64,000 nucleotides of DNA, from contig NZ_CP038437.2 of NCBI RefSeq assembly GCF_008329985.2, positions 3,038,001 through 3,102,000 on the forward strand. The letters run 5' to 3'. A program made the position numbers and the translations under genes. The stretch is from Halomonas binhaiensis (GTDB lineage Bacteria; Pseudomonadota; Gammaproteobacteria; Pseudomonadales; Halomonadaceae). The notes below the pieces were generated by a model. That model did no database searches. It had not been told where the DNA came from and worked only from the letters and a program-made list of their open reading frames with translations. Numbering within the stretch: position 1 is the first letter of the stretch; each line of letters opens with the position of its first letter. Shown here piece after piece: positions 9,701 to 17,804 of this stretch.

Positions 9701-9996
9701 CCGATATCAAAGGCTACCGACAGGCTCATCGTACCGTTGTCGGAACTGGTCGAGGTCATGTAGATCATGTTCTCGACACCGTTGATGGCTTCAGCCAAGG
9801 GGGCTGCCACGGTCTGCGCCACCGTCTCGGCATCCGCGCCCGGGAAGGTCGCGGATACAGAGACCGTCGGCGGCACCACGCTCGGGTACTGCTCGATCGG
9901 CAGCACCCGCATGCTCATGGCGCCGATGATCGTCAGTATCAGCGCCAGGACCGTGGCGAAGATCGGTCGCTTGATGAAGAAGTTGGCGAAATTCAT
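6799..9996 (-). CDS. acrB: RND multidrug efflux pump, inner-membrane transporter (AcrB/MexB family, HAE1)
   Basis: The 1,065-residue protein has the two-fold HAE1 layout: TM1 at the N terminus, a large periplasmic loop, TM2-6, a TM7 and loop, then TM8-12. The proton-relay aspartates are in GIVVDDAILVVENVERV and the partner lysine is in GLAAKNAILIVEFAEL. It exports drugs, detergents or bile-salt-like compounds as a trimer with AcrA and TolC, driven by protons. Its ATG overlaps the acrA stop by 4 bp, so the two are translationally coupled. The C terminus ends in a charged tail (EEDKGDKNDEAP) beyond the usual end. The exact substrate range cannot be told from sequence. Confidence 0.92.
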   Translation of the reverse strand: MNFANFFIKRPIFATVLALILTIIGAMSMRVLPIEQYPSVVPPTVSVSATFPGADAETVAQTVAAPLAEAINGVENMIYMTSTSSDNGTMSLSVAFDIGTDGDINTINVNNKVQGALSQLPEAVQQQGVTVELSSSSILMLVALISPQGDYDNIYMQNYATLNILDELRQLPGVGEAEVLGGGEFAMRIWMDPNKLAEYDLTPSEVATAIRSQNTEVPAGSLASTPIDNPRAFTYTITAGGRLASADEFRDILLRTNPDGSALRLKDVARIELGASSYGVDARLNGATMAPIIINQQPGANALETADLVKAKMEELQGRFPPGLEFVTPYDTTLFIDASVETVLHTFIEAFLIVGVILFIFLQNWRFTVIAMSVVPVSVLATFAGFYAFGFSINLLTLFALVLSIGIVVDDAILVVENVERVLSEDEDVTVRQATIQAMKEVGGPVIATSLIMAAIFVPVAFLGGFTGQIYQQFALTIAISVAFSALMALTFTPALSAIFIKHDLHQKESAVMRALRTPLRLFDRFFAGCTHVFMVVVRLLIRAWWLTLVLVALVGVGSWWLYSHTPSTLVPETDQGIVIAAVQLPDSASLARTNEYMRKVSEKIEEFPGVQYSSAIAGYDMLTGSVNTARGVIFINMEPWAERTTSAYDLIGRVMQIGAEVDGGTTLAFNMPPIIGLSTTGGFEGYLQSYGGATPEEIYMASLKVMQKANADPELNQVFSTFSVNVPSYRAEIDQQKALSYGVSLTDLNATLSNTFGNGFVNFFSYQNRNFQVYLQNEAEYRDTPEDINSVYVRGGNGERIPLSEFVTLKRQAAPSVVTRFGVYAAAQFQGGPAPGYSSTQAIQAMDRIVEDTLGSEWGMGWTGTAYQESSQGNAGTIAIVFGLIMVFLILAAQYESWSLPLAVLTATPFAFLGGITGIAMRGLDTSVYVQIGVLVVIGLAAKNAILIVEFAELQRKEMGKTIREAAETAAHLRFRPIVMTSMAFIFGTLPLAIATGASDTSSHHIGTTVAMGMASVAVLGSCFVPSFYAMIATVSHKLFGNKDSEEDKGDKNDEAPVLESPKS

Positions 9997-11408
9997 TCGT
10001 TACCCTCTCCCTGCGCCTCCTGCGCCTCCTGGCTGTCCCCACCACTGGACATCGGTGCCTGTTGCGCGGCATTGACATCACTATTGGAGGATTCAGCATT
10101 ACCCTCTGGCGCTGCTTCAGCTGCGCCAGATTGTGCGGCAGGAGCCTGCTCTTGCGACGGATCCTGAGCCTGGCTCTCGCCAGCACCAGCGGCAGGAGCA
10201 GCACCACCGCCCTGAGCCTTCGCTTCAGCGGCCGCCTTGGCATCTTGGATGCGTTTCATCAGGGCAGCAGCATCACCATCGAACGGCTGCGGATCAATTG
10301 GCATACCTGGCTGAATGCTGGCAGGGTCACCCACAATGACGCGCTCGCCAGGTTTGACACCATCCAGCAGGATCTGCCATGGCCCAGCTTCTTCGCCAAG
10401 CTGCACAGGGCGTGCCCGAGCAGTATTATCCTGATCAAGCACATAAACCTGTGGTCCCATCAACCCTTGGGTCAAGGCCAGCTCCGGCACGGCCAGAACG
10501 TTGTAGCGCTTCATGCCTGACAGGCGCACACGCACAAACTGCCCCGGGAGAAAGTGTCCCTCGGGATTGGCGAACTTGGCCTGAGCCTGAACCGTACTGG
10601 TCGAAGGATCGACACGAGAGCCCAGGAAGTCCATCTGGCCCTGCAACTGACCCGACTCACCACCGCTCAGCCCAGGAATCTCGAGTGTTGCCTTGATATC
10701 GGACAGCGATTGGCTCTTGAGCTGACGACGCATCTCGAAGGCATCCGCCTGGGGCAACTGAAAGCGTACTTCCAGTGGATCCAGCGGCGTGATGGTGGTC
10801 AGTTCGGTGCCAGAGCTGACCAGGTTGCCGATATTGACTTCACTCAATCCAATCAGGCCCGATACCGGCGCCTTTACTGCGGCATAGTTCAGGTCCAGCT
10901 GCGCTGTTTCCAGGGCTGCCTGAGCCTGAGCCACATTGGCTCGTGCTACTCGTGCATCGGCCAGGGCCTGGTCAAGCTGCTGGCGGCTGACAGAATTCTG
11001 GTTGGCCAGAGCCTGATAGCGAGTTGCATCACTTTCGGCCCGGGCCTTTTGCGCCTGAGCACTTTCCAGATCCGCCTTGCGCTCGTTCACGGTCGCCTGA
11101 TACAGATCCGGTTCGATGGAATACAGGCTTTGCCCTTTTTCCACAACATCACCCGGTTCGAAGCGTCTTTCCTCGATGATACCGGTAACACGCGCGACCA
11201 AAATGACTTCCTCGTCACTGGTCAACTTGGAGGGGTAGGACTTGTCCAGTGGAACATCCTGCCGTTCAAGAGCAGCCACTTCTACTGGCTTGGCCGGGGC
11301 TTGACCAGCCTCCCCTTGATTCTGTCCTTCGTCTTGACCACAACCGGCAAGCCATAGCGCTGCCGCCAGGACCACCAGTGGGCGGCCTCGTGAGTATGCG
11401 ATTTTCAT
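9993..11408 (-). CDS. acrA: RND efflux periplasmic adaptor lipoprotein (AcrA/MexA family)
   Basis: The 471-residue protein has a lipobox LWLAGC (Cys23). Residues 40-380 show the adaptor layout: lipoyl halves around an alpha-helical hairpin (AQKARAESDATRYQALA and a matching return helix), then beta-barrel and membrane-proximal domains. It bridges AcrB and TolC. Compared with E. coli AcrA (397 residues) it carries an extra tail of about 80 residues made mostly of Ala, Gln, Glu, Ser and Gly, reminiscent of a halophile low-complexity tail. A strong site (GAGGAAG) precedes the ATG. Confidence 0.9.
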   Translation of the reverse strand: MKIAYSRGRPLVVLAAALWLAGCGQDEGQNQGEAGQAPAKPVEVAALERQDVPLDKSYPSKLTSDEEVILVARVTGIIEERRFEPGDVVEKGQSLYSIEPDLYQATVNERKADLESAQAQKARAESDATRYQALANQNSVSRQQLDQALADARVARANVAQAQAALETAQLDLNYAAVKAPVSGLIGLSEVNIGNLVSSGTELTTITPLDPLEVRFQLPQADAFEMRRQLKSQSLSDIKATLEIPGLSGGESGQLQGQMDFLGSRVDPSTSTVQAQAKFANPEGHFLPGQFVRVRLSGMKRYNVLAVPELALTQGLMGPQVYVLDQDNTARARPVQLGEEAGPWQILLDGVKPGERVIVGDPASIQPGMPIDPQPFDGDAAALMKRIQDAKAAAEAKAQGGGAAPAAGAGESQAQDPSQEQAPAAQSGAAEAAPEGNAESSNSDVNAAQQAPMSSGGDSQEAQEAQGEGNE

Positions 11409-11447
11409 CCCTTACTTCCTCAGGGGGGGTGAATCTATCAACAAGAG

Positions 11448-11467
11448 GCCGGCCATACTGGGCCGGC
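11448..11467 (-). other. Intercistronic hairpin between tolC and acrA
   Basis: The stem GCCGGCC / GGCCGGC with a 6-base loop lies in the 93-bp gap between tolC and acrA. On the minus strand it is followed by a moderately T-rich stretch (TCTTGTTG). It could be a leaky attenuator or an mRNA-processing site that sets tolC and acrAB levels apart. Confidence 0.4.
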
Positions 11468-11501
11468 GCTCTGTCTCATTTCTACGTATCCTGAGACACC
11501 G

Positions 11502-12956
11502 TTATTGTTCCAGTTGTGGGCGCTCACCAATATCCAGGGCAGCGTCGTAAGTGCCCCCATTATTCTCCGGCAGCGTGAATGTCACCTGACCACTCGACTG
11601 CAGGTATTGGTTGATGGTCTCAATAGCCGCCTCATCCAGCACACCAGCCTGACGGCGCAGCGTGAGGAGATTGGTCACATAGCTGTAGCGGGCATCGGCA
11701 TAATTGGCGATGGCGTTGTACAGGTTCTGCTCGGCGCTCAACACATCGACGATATTACGAGTGCCGACCTCATACCCTGCGCGCGTCGCATCCAGTGCAC
11801 TCTGGGAGGAGACGATCGTCTGCTGACGTGCCGCTACGGTAGAGACATCGTTGCTGACCTGGGTGTATAGGGCCCGTACCTGCTGAATAGTCTCGCGGCG
11901 CTGAGACTCGAAGTCGTACTGGCTGGACTCGAGGTTATAGGTGTTCTGACGAATGGAAGCACTGGTACGGCCGCCCGTATACAGAGGCAGGGACGCATTG
12001 ACGCCAACCTGACCAGTAGAGTTGTAATCTTCCAGATAGTCTTGATCGTCGTCAGCGTAGGAGTAGTTGACGAAGCCTGATACCACCGGCAGACGATCAG
12101 CCTTGGACACACTGACCTGCTCGCGTGCCACGTCTACACCAGACTTCTGCGCCAGCAAATCCGGACTGCTTTCTATTGCCGTGTCGATCCAGGCATCACG
12201 GCTGCTCGGCGTCGGCAGGGCAATCGGCAACTCGTCCTGGAGCTTGTCGATGCTGTCGTAACGCTTGCCAGTCAAGCGCTCGAGGGCTTCGAAGGCAACC
12301 TGCAGATCGCTTTCGGCAGAAATGCGATCGGCCCGTGACTGGTCAAAGGTGGCACGTGCCTCTTCCACATCGGTGATGGCCACCAGGCCCACGTCGAACT
12401 GCTCCTGAACCTGCTCTAACTGACGGCCAATGGCGCGTTCCTGAGCACGGCGTGCATCGAGAATATCGTTGGCCCGCAGGATGTCGAAATATGCGGTTGC
12501 CGTGTCGATCAATACTTGCTGCTCGGTAGCGGCCAGAACATAGGTCTGCTGGTCGATCTGCTTCTCGGCAACCCCTACCTCACGACTGTTGCGAGCATCG
12601 TAGATCGCTTGCGTCGCTTCAAGGTTGAGGCCATAACTGGTGTAGCGATCATCGCCCACCGTACCGCTGAAACCTTTCTGACTCTGCTGTTCGAAGACAC
12701 TGTTATAGGCCACTTCACCAGAGGCAGTCAGCTGCGGCAACAAGTCGGCCCGAGCGACGTTGCGATTTTCTTCCGTTCCACTGGTAGTAGCACGTGCAGA
12801 CGCCAGATCCGAGTTGTTGTCGAGAGCATCGCGGGTAATAGTGAGAAGGTCGGCGGCCTGTACCTGGCCAGCCAACAATGCCGCCACCATTGCACCGAGC
12901 AGCCGTCGGGACATGTTCGGACGGGCTGCCGGTGAATCGAGACGAGAAGGCGTCAT
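11502..12956 (-). CDS. tolC: TolC-family outer-membrane efflux channel
   Basis: The 484-residue protein begins MTPSRLDSPAARPNMSRR, then a signal peptide ending LLAGQVQA. Two outer-membrane efflux protein repeats follow (about residues 55-260 and 275-465), each with long coiled-coil helices and a beta-strand pair (for example GFVNYSYADDDQDY). It is the outer-membrane exit duct for the AcrAB pump and possibly for others. The longer upstream reading frame is discounted: GAGGAA stands 7 bases before the ATG at 12956. It is the first gene of the operon; in most characterised RND operons the channel gene is last or unlinked. Confidence 0.88.
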   Translation of the reverse strand: MTPSRLDSPAARPNMSRRLLGAMVAALLAGQVQAADLLTITRDALDNNSDLASARATTSGTEENRNVARADLLPQLTASGEVAYNSVFEQQSQKGFSGTVGDDRYTSYGLNLEATQAIYDARNSREVGVAEKQIDQQTYVLAATEQQVLIDTATAYFDILRANDILDARRAQERAIGRQLEQVQEQFDVGLVAITDVEEARATFDQSRADRISAESDLQVAFEALERLTGKRYDSIDKLQDELPIALPTPSSRDAWIDTAIESSPDLLAQKSGVDVAREQVSVSKADRLPVVSGFVNYSYADDDQDYLEDYNSTGQVGVNASLPLYTGGRTSASIRQNTYNLESSQYDFESQRRETIQQVRALYTQVSNDVSTVAARQQTIVSSQSALDATRAGYEVGTRNIVDVLSAEQNLYNAIANYADARYSYVTNLLTLRRQAGVLDEAAIETINQYLQSSGQVTFTLPENNGGTYDAALDIGERPQLEQ

Positions 12957-12995
12957 GGGAGATTCCTCGAGTCTGTTCCTTAGCGGAGGTTCATT

Positions 12996-13018
12996 TACAT
13001 ACATTGTCGCATGTTTAA
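12996..13018. promoter_or_regulatory. AcrR-like operator upstream of tolC-acrAB
   Basis: The sequence TACATACATT-GTCGC-ATGTTTAA matches the 24-bp AcrR operator of the E. coli acrAB promoter (known left half TACATACATT, right half ATGTATGTA) at all ten left-half bases and the first four right-half bases, with the same 5-base spacing. It lies 40 bases before the tolC start, as expected for a repressor site. The AcrR-type gene at 5224 is the obvious candidate to bind it. Confidence 0.6.
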
Positions 13019-13163
13019 CGCACAAAACTAAAGTCGATCGTGCAAGAGTGATGGAAATTTCGCCGCCTTGCACATCGGATCGACCTGTCGCTACGCTGCT
13101 ATGCAGTAATCCCGGCCATTGCCCCTCCCGTGGCCCATTCTCTGGACGAATGCAGGAGCCGAC

Positions 13164-14072
13164 ATGGATAGCCTTAGCATGGTAACGGTGAGAGAGCTGG
13201 AAGTCGCAGTACGGATATGGCACCCGGGTGCCCCTCGCACCGTCATTGCCTGGCATGGCCTGGCTCGTCATGGCGGTGATTTCGAGGACATGGCCAGGCT
13301 GTTGGGGCCAGAGTGGCGCATCCTCGCCCCTGATACTCCTGGTCGCGGCTTGTCGAGCTGGTCGCTGCATCCTGCCCATGATTACCTCTATTCCCACTAT
13401 GAGACCATTGCAGTATCCATACTGGATCACTTCAACCTAGACAAAGTGTCCTGGATTGGCACGTCGATGGGGGGATTGCTGGGTATGTTTCTGGCAGCCT
13501 CTCCCAGGACCCAGGCACGCATCGAAAGCCTGGTGCTGAATGACGTGGGGCCAGAACTGGAATTGGACGGCCTGGCCGACCTGGCCAGATATTTCACCAT
13601 CCCCCATCGCTTCAGCCGATTGAGTCAGCTTGAGACAGAGTTGCGGCAACACTATGCCAGTTTCGGTATTCAAAGCGATGAAGCCTGGCAGCGCATGACC
13701 CTGAGCAGTGCCAGGCGCCTTCCTGATGGTAGCTGGACCTTTCACTACGATCCGCGAATAGGCGAGCAATTCATCCATGATACCCCCCGCAACACCTGGG
13801 CTGACTGGGATGCAATCCGTTGCCCATTGATGGTAATCCGTGGCGCCGAGTCCCGATTGATTTCCGAGGATATCGTACGCCGCATGGCTGAACATCAACC
13901 AGGACTCGAAGTCCTGGTCGTCCCTGGCTGTGGTCATGCACCGATGCTTGACCGACCAGAGCAAGTGGAACCTATTCGCACATTCCTCGACACGCCACAT
14001 CCCCGGGCGACTTCTGCGCCACCTCGCACACGCTGGTGGCATCGTCTGTTAGGGCAAAATCAGCCCCGCTGA
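13164..14072 (+). CDS. Alpha/beta-fold hydrolase
   Basis: The 302-residue protein is a member of the alpha/beta-hydrolase superfamily with oxyanion motif WHGLARHG, nucleophile elbow GTSMGG (Ser101) and catalytic His in VPGCGHAPML. The substrate is unknown; similar proteins are esterases, lactonases or C-C hydrolases. The ATG at 13164 was chosen because AGGAG ends 5 bases before it. The last 25 residues are basic and proline-rich (RATSAPPRTRWWHRLLGQ). It is divergent from tolC, with 207 bp between starts, and is followed by the NIF3-like gene. Confidence 0.75.
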   Translation: MDSLSMVTVRELEVAVRIWHPGAPRTVIAWHGLARHGGDFEDMARLLGPEWRILAPDTPGRGLSSWSLHPAHDYLYSHYETIAVSILDHFNLDKVSWIGTSMGGLLGMFLAASPRTQARIESLVLNDVGPELELDGLADLARYFTIPHRFSRLSQLETELRQHYASFGIQSDEAWQRMTLSSARRLPDGSWTFHYDPRIGEQFIHDTPRNTWADWDAIRCPLMVIRGAESRLISEDIVRRMAEHQPGLEVLVVPGCGHAPMLDRPEQVEPIRTFLDTPHPRATSAPPRTRWWHRLLGQNQPR

Positions 14073-14143
14073 TCCTCCCTAAACCTGATGCGCGCTGTAC
14101 GTGTCTACTCAATCATAACGACGCCAATCACAAGGAGCCTCGC

Positions 14144-14455
14144 ATGTACAAGCTTGCCTTCTTTGTTCCACTGGAAAATGCTGAAGCAGTCAAGGAGGCC
14201 GTGTTTGCTACCGGCGCCGGACGTATCGGTAACTATGAAGCCTGTTGCTTCCAAACGCCAGGCCAGGGACAGTTCCGCCCACTGACAGGCGCCACTCCAC
14301 ACCTTGGACAGGTCGGCAGCCTGGAGCATGTCGAGGAACTGAAAGTGGAGCTTGTCTGTGCCGACCACCTGATCATCGATGCCGTGACAGCGCTGAAGCA
14401 TGCCCACCCTTATGAAGAGCCTGCCTACGATGTCTGGCGCCTGGAGGAGATCTAG
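14144..14455 (+). CDS. NIF3/YqfO C-terminal-like (CutA-fold) protein
   Basis: This 103-residue protein matches the small stand-alone domain that forms the insert of YqfO/NIF3 proteins (PII/CutA-like fold): it begins YKLAFFVPLENAEAVKEAVF and contains GRIGNYEACCFQT, GQFRPLTGA and HPYEEPAYDVW. The domain has no proven activity; metal or nucleotide binding has been suggested for relatives. AAGGAG lies 8 bases before the ATG at 14144, which excludes the longer upstream frame overlapping the hydrolase. Confidence 0.8.
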   Translation: MYKLAFFVPLENAEAVKEAVFATGAGRIGNYEACCFQTPGQGQFRPLTGATPHLGQVGSLEHVEELKVELVCADHLIIDAVTALKHAHPYEEPAYDVWRLEEI

Positions 14456-14512
14456 ACTCCCTTGAAGGAAGCATTCCCTGAACACCGAGGCCTGATCTGA
14501 TAAGCCCTTTTA

Positions 14513-15076
14513 TCAGGAGGCTGCCCCTCGAAAATAGCGCTGCCGATCTTCCAAGGTGATATCACTGACATGTAACGGAAAATCGCGCTGAGGCCGGTCG
14601 GCGAAGTAGTGACGCAAGGTCCGTTCGATCGTCGGAAAGGCCAGGGTATCCCAGGGGATTTCATGTTCCTCGAACAAGGCGACTTCGAGACTTTCGGGCC
14701 CGGGATGAAAACTGCCCTGGAGCCTGGCACGGAATATCATGAATACCTGATTGATATGAGGCAGGTTGATCAACGTATAGAGATTCTCCAGTGCCACCTC
14801 GGCGCAGGCTTCTTCCTGAGTTTCTCGCGCTGCTGCCTGTAGTGTGGTCTCTCCGTTTTCCATGAACCCTGCAGGTAGGGTCCAGTAGCCCTTGCGCGGC
14901 TCTATGGCACGTTTGCACAGCAACACCCGACTGCCACTCGTGGGCAAGGTGCCGGCCACAATGATCGGGTTCTGATAATGGATAGTGCCACAGGAACGGC
15001 AGACATAACGCGGGCGATCATCCCCTTCAGGAATGCTAAAGCTGACCGGCTGGCCACAGTGGCTACAGTAGTTCAT
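14513..15076 (-). CDS. Nudix hydrolase with N-terminal zinc ribbon
   Basis: The 187-residue protein starts with a zinc ribbon (CSHCGQ and CRSCG, about residues 4-27), then a Nudix domain with the box GFMENGETTLQAAARETQEE (about residues 70-92). Zinc-ribbon Nudix proteins include NudC, which removes NAD caps or cleaves NADH, but this one lacks the NudC N-terminal domain and is closer to the short ADP-ribose/NADH pyrophosphatase group. The substrate is not predictable. It stands alone, convergent with the NIF3-like gene and divergent from the second Nudix gene. Confidence 0.8.
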   Translation of the reverse strand: MNYCSHCGQPVSFSIPEGDDRPRYVCRSCGTIHYQNPIIVAGTLPTSGSRVLLCKRAIEPRKGYWTLPAGFMENGETTLQAAARETQEEACAEVALENLYTLINLPHINQVFMIFRARLQGSFHPGPESLEVALFEEHEIPWDTLAFPTIERTLRHYFADRPQRDFPLHVSDITLEDRQRYFRGAAS

Positions 15077-15206
15077 GTCGCTCCCAGGACGGAGATTGAG
15101 TTAGTCTAGACAGCATATCGTAGAGCACTGGGGGCTGGAGAGAAAAAGCTCCGCGACATTTGTCGACGGCCTTACCCAGTGCCTCCTGAACGCATTGGAT
15201 TTCCCC

Positions 15207-15827
15207 ATGTTAGAAACCCTGCGCCAACGACTGCAAGCCCATCGGCCACGCCGCATGCATGCCAAGCTGGCGGAAGCGGCCGTACTCGTCCCTATCGTTG
15301 ATCGTCCTGAACCGACATTGTTGTTTACCCTCCGGGCCAGTCACCTGTCGACCCATAGTGGCCAGGTGGCCTTTCCCGGTGGCAAACGCGAACCACAGGA
15401 TGACGACCTGCTTGTCACTGCATTGCGCGAATCTGAAGAAGAGATCGCCCTGCCCCGCCATCAAGTGACGGTCATCGGCCAGTTGTCGGATGTGCTGTCG
15501 CTGCACGGCTTGAAAGTCACTCCCTTCGTCGGAATCATCCCCCCTGACTTGCCTCTGGTCGCCGACGAGAACGAGCTGGATGCCATCTTCGAGGTGCCAC
15601 TTGAACATTTCCTCGAAGATCGGCGCACTCATACTGATGTGATCCAGCGCAACGGTAATAAGGTGTATATCCCCAGCTACCGGATTCCCGCCGAGTCAGG
15701 AATGGACGATTACATCATCTGGGGACTATCCGCCATGATGCTGGTAGAACTGATGTCCGAGGGGTTTGGATTATCCATGAGTGTTCTGCATCGTCCTGAG
15801 GGTAAACTACGGCTCGTTTCCAATTGA
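15207..15827 (+). CDS. nudL: CoA pyrophosphatase-type Nudix hydrolase (NudL-like)
   Basis: The 206-residue protein has the UPF0035 signature typical of CoA diphosphatases (LFTLRASHLSTHSGQVAFPG), immediately followed by the Nudix box (GGKREPQDDDLLVTALRESE, then EEIAL). NudL-type enzymes split CoA or its derivatives into phosphopantetheine and 3',5'-ADP. The ATG at 15207 is used; a TTG four codons upstream is also possible. No strong ribosome site is visible. The oxygenase gene begins 15 bases after its stop. Confidence 0.82.
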   Translation: MLETLRQRLQAHRPRRMHAKLAEAAVLVPIVDRPEPTLLFTLRASHLSTHSGQVAFPGGKREPQDDDLLVTALRESEEEIALPRHQVTVIGQLSDVLSLHGLKVTPFVGIIPPDLPLVADENELDAIFEVPLEHFLEDRRTHTDVIQRNGNKVYIPSYRIPAESGMDDYIIWGLSAMMLVELMSEGFGLSMSVLHRPEGKLRLVSN

Positions 15828-15842
15828 TTGAGCACGCCATCA

Positions 15843-16514
15843 ATGAACCACTCCACGGGCTATCCTGATGCATGCCCCTTGCCTGCTGAACGTATCAACG
15901 AGCTGATCGATGCCCTGGTGGAACAGGGCTGGTATATCGGTGAATCACTGCTCGACCCTCAGCTATGCCTGGCCCTGCACCAGGAAGTCGAGATCATGCA
16001 CCAACAGCAGGAACTGTCCCAGGCAGGCATCGGTCGCGGCCATGACTTCGAACTGCGCCGTGATATCCGGGGTGATGCCATCCATTGGCTGGACCGCGAA
16101 AGCCTGGCCCAGCGCCGTTACCTGGAAGCCATGGGCGCGCTGCAGCAGTCGCTCAATGCCGCGCTGTACCTGGGGTTGTTCGAGTACGAGGCGCATTTCG
16201 CCCATTATCCTGTCGGCGCCTTTTACCAACGCCATCTGGACAGCTTCCGTGGGCGTGCCAATCGCGTCGTTTCCACCGTGGGCTATCTCAATCCGGACTG
16301 GCCTGATGATGGCGGAGGGGAGATGGTCATCTATGATGCCCAGACCCCTGACCGCGAGGTGGCACGAGTGATACCCAGGGCGGGCACTTTTGCCTGTTTC
16401 CTGTCTGAGCAGGTCCCCCACGAAGTGCTTCCCGCTCGACAGCCACGCAGCAGCATCGCTGGCTGGTTCCGACGCAATGCATCACTGGGCGGCGTCATCG
16501 ATCCTGCTCGCTGA
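15843..16514 (+). CDS. 2-oxoglutarate/Fe(II)-dependent oxygenase (prolyl-4-hydroxylase-like)
   Basis: The 223-residue protein has the double-stranded beta-helix iron site: HLDSF supplies the HxD pair, the distal His is in EQVPHEVLPA, and the oxoglutarate-binding Arg is in RSSIAGWFRR. This layout matches SM-20/EGLN-like bacterial hydroxylases, which act on ribosomal proteins or EF-Tu in some Pseudomonas; the target here is unknown. The ATG at 15843 is preferred; a TTG at 15828, directly after the nudL stop, would add five residues. It is probably co-transcribed with nudL and the kinase gene downstream. Confidence 0.8.
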   Translation: MNHSTGYPDACPLPAERINELIDALVEQGWYIGESLLDPQLCLALHQEVEIMHQQQELSQAGIGRGHDFELRRDIRGDAIHWLDRESLAQRRYLEAMGALQQSLNAALYLGLFEYEAHFAHYPVGAFYQRHLDSFRGRANRVVSTVGYLNPDWPDDGGGEMVIYDAQTPDREVARVIPRAGTFACFLSEQVPHEVLPARQPRSSIAGWFRRNASLGGVIDPAR

Positions 16515-16552
16515 TTCAGGGGGCCGGATGTGATGGCCGAATGAGGTGGCCG

Positions 16553-17767
16553 ATGAACGAGAGTCAGCGAATACGAGAACTGGAAGCCGAAGTGGCCTTC
16601 CTCGAAGCCGAGAAACGCCACTATCAGTGGTTGGCAGAAAGCACGACTGACATGATCTCCCGTCATGATCGCAATGGCGTGTTCTTGTACGCATCACATG
16701 CGGCCCGGGACCTCCTCGGCTACGAACCCGACGAGTTATTGGGCGTCTCTGCCTACGACCTCTTTCATCCAGATGACCTCAAGGCACTGTTGAGCAAGTC
16801 ACCGCTCATCTACTACTACGAAGGCTTCTATCAACAGACTTACCGGTTTCGTGCCAAGAATGGGCATTATGTATGGTTCGAGACTACCAGCCGCACCCGC
16901 CGCGACCCCTCCAGCGGTGAGCTGCTCGATGTGCTGTGCGTTTCCCGGGATGTCAGCCGTCGCGTCATCGCCGAAGCTGAGTCGCGCCGCCACCAGCAAT
17001 ACATCGCGCATGCCAATCGTCTGGCAACACTGGGGGAACTGGCCAGCAACATTGCCCACGAGTGCAACCAGCCTCTTGCCACCATGGCCAACTATGCCCA
17101 TGGCGCCTTGATACAGCTCGAGCACAGTCCGGAGCAACCCGCGTCGAACCTGGCCATGCCACTTACCCGGATCAGTGAGCAGGTCGAACGGCTGTCTGCG
17201 CGCCTGCGTCATATCCGCCGTTTTGTTCGCCATGGTGATATCCGCCCGATTCCCGTGGCCGTCAATGACGTCATCGAACAAGCTTGTCTGCTATGCCAAT
17301 GGCAATGTCATCAACAAGGCGTCAGCCTTGATCGCCTGATTGAGCCGGACTTGCCAGCAACGCTGGCCGATCCTATCGGGCTGGAGCAGATCCTGGTCAA
17401 CCTGCTGCTCAACAGCCTGGAAGCTTGCCAATATGAAGCCTGTCGCCATGTCGGCAATCCCGGCCGCATCCGTGTCAGCGCCAGACGAGCCTCACCAGGC
17501 GAGCTGCATATTGAAGTCGCCGATAACGGCCCCGGCATCCCCAAGGAAAAGCGCAGGGAGATCTTTGCCCCCTTCGTCAGCGGCCACGACAATGGCCCTG
17601 GCATGGGCCTTTCGATCAGCCACTCACTGGCCGAAGCCATGGGGGGTAGCCTTACCCTGGTAGACAGCCCTGAGCCAGTGGACAGCCCTGAGCCCAATGA
17701 CAGCCCTGAGCATGAAAAGCCCGACAATGGTGGCGCCACCTTCCGAGTGACATTGCCTTTCGCATGA
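16553..17767 (+). CDS. Soluble PAS-domain sensor histidine kinase
   Basis: The 404-residue protein has a short N-terminal coiled coil (about 1-30), a PAS domain (about 25-145; DMISRHDRNGVFLYASHAAR, GYEPDELLG, and a PAC-like end), a HisKA helix with the phospho-acceptor His169 (ASNIAHECNQPLATM), and an HATPase domain with DNGPGIP and GMGLSISHSLAEAMGG. No membrane segment is present, so it senses a cytosolic cue such as redox state, oxygen or a ligand. Three tandem 6-residue repeats (DSPEPx) lie just before the last strand. ATG 16553 has GAGGTGG upstream. The response regulator gene follows 37 bp later. It resembles FixL-like kinases in layout, but I see no clear heme-binding evidence. Confidence 0.85.
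   Translation: MNESQRIRELEAEVAFLEAEKRHYQWLAESTTDMISRHDRNGVFLYASHAARDLLGYEPDELLGVSAYDLFHPDDLKALLSKSPLIYYYEGFYQQTYRFRAKNGHYVWFETTSRTRRDPSSGELLDVLCVSRDVSRRVIAEAESRRHQQYIAHANRLATLGELASNIAHECNQPLATMANYAHGALIQLEHSPEQPASNLAMPLTRISEQVERLSARLRHIRRFVRHGDIRPIPVAVNDVIEQACLLCQWQCHQQGVSLDRLIEPDLPATLADPIGLEQILVNLLLNSLEACQYEACRHVGNPGRIRVSARRASPGELHIEVADNGPGIPKEKRREIFAPFVSGHDNGPGMGLSISHSLAEAMGGSLTLVDSPEPVDSPEPNDSPEHEKPDNGGATFRVTLPFA
17663..17716 (+). repeat. Three 18-bp tandem repeats inside the histidine-kinase gene
   Basis: Three units of 18 bp, each starting GACAGCCCTGAGC, encode DSPEPV, DSPEPN and DSPEHE. They fall between the last helix and last strand of the ATPase domain, in a surface loop, and keep the frame. 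Confidence 0.85.
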
Positions 17768-17804
17768 ACTTGCTGTCATACCGACAACCATCTAAGGACA
17801 CCCC

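Noticed and set aside
8962..10167. A 401-codon plus-strand frame inside acrB
   Set aside because: It is antisense to strongly conserved AcrB coding sequence and its His/Gln/Arg-rich product looks like a codon-bias artefact.
14497..14516. Terminator between the NIF3-like and zinc-ribbon Nudix genes
   Set aside because: The stem CTGATAA/TTATCAG is AT-rich and short, and it overlaps the Nudix stop codon.
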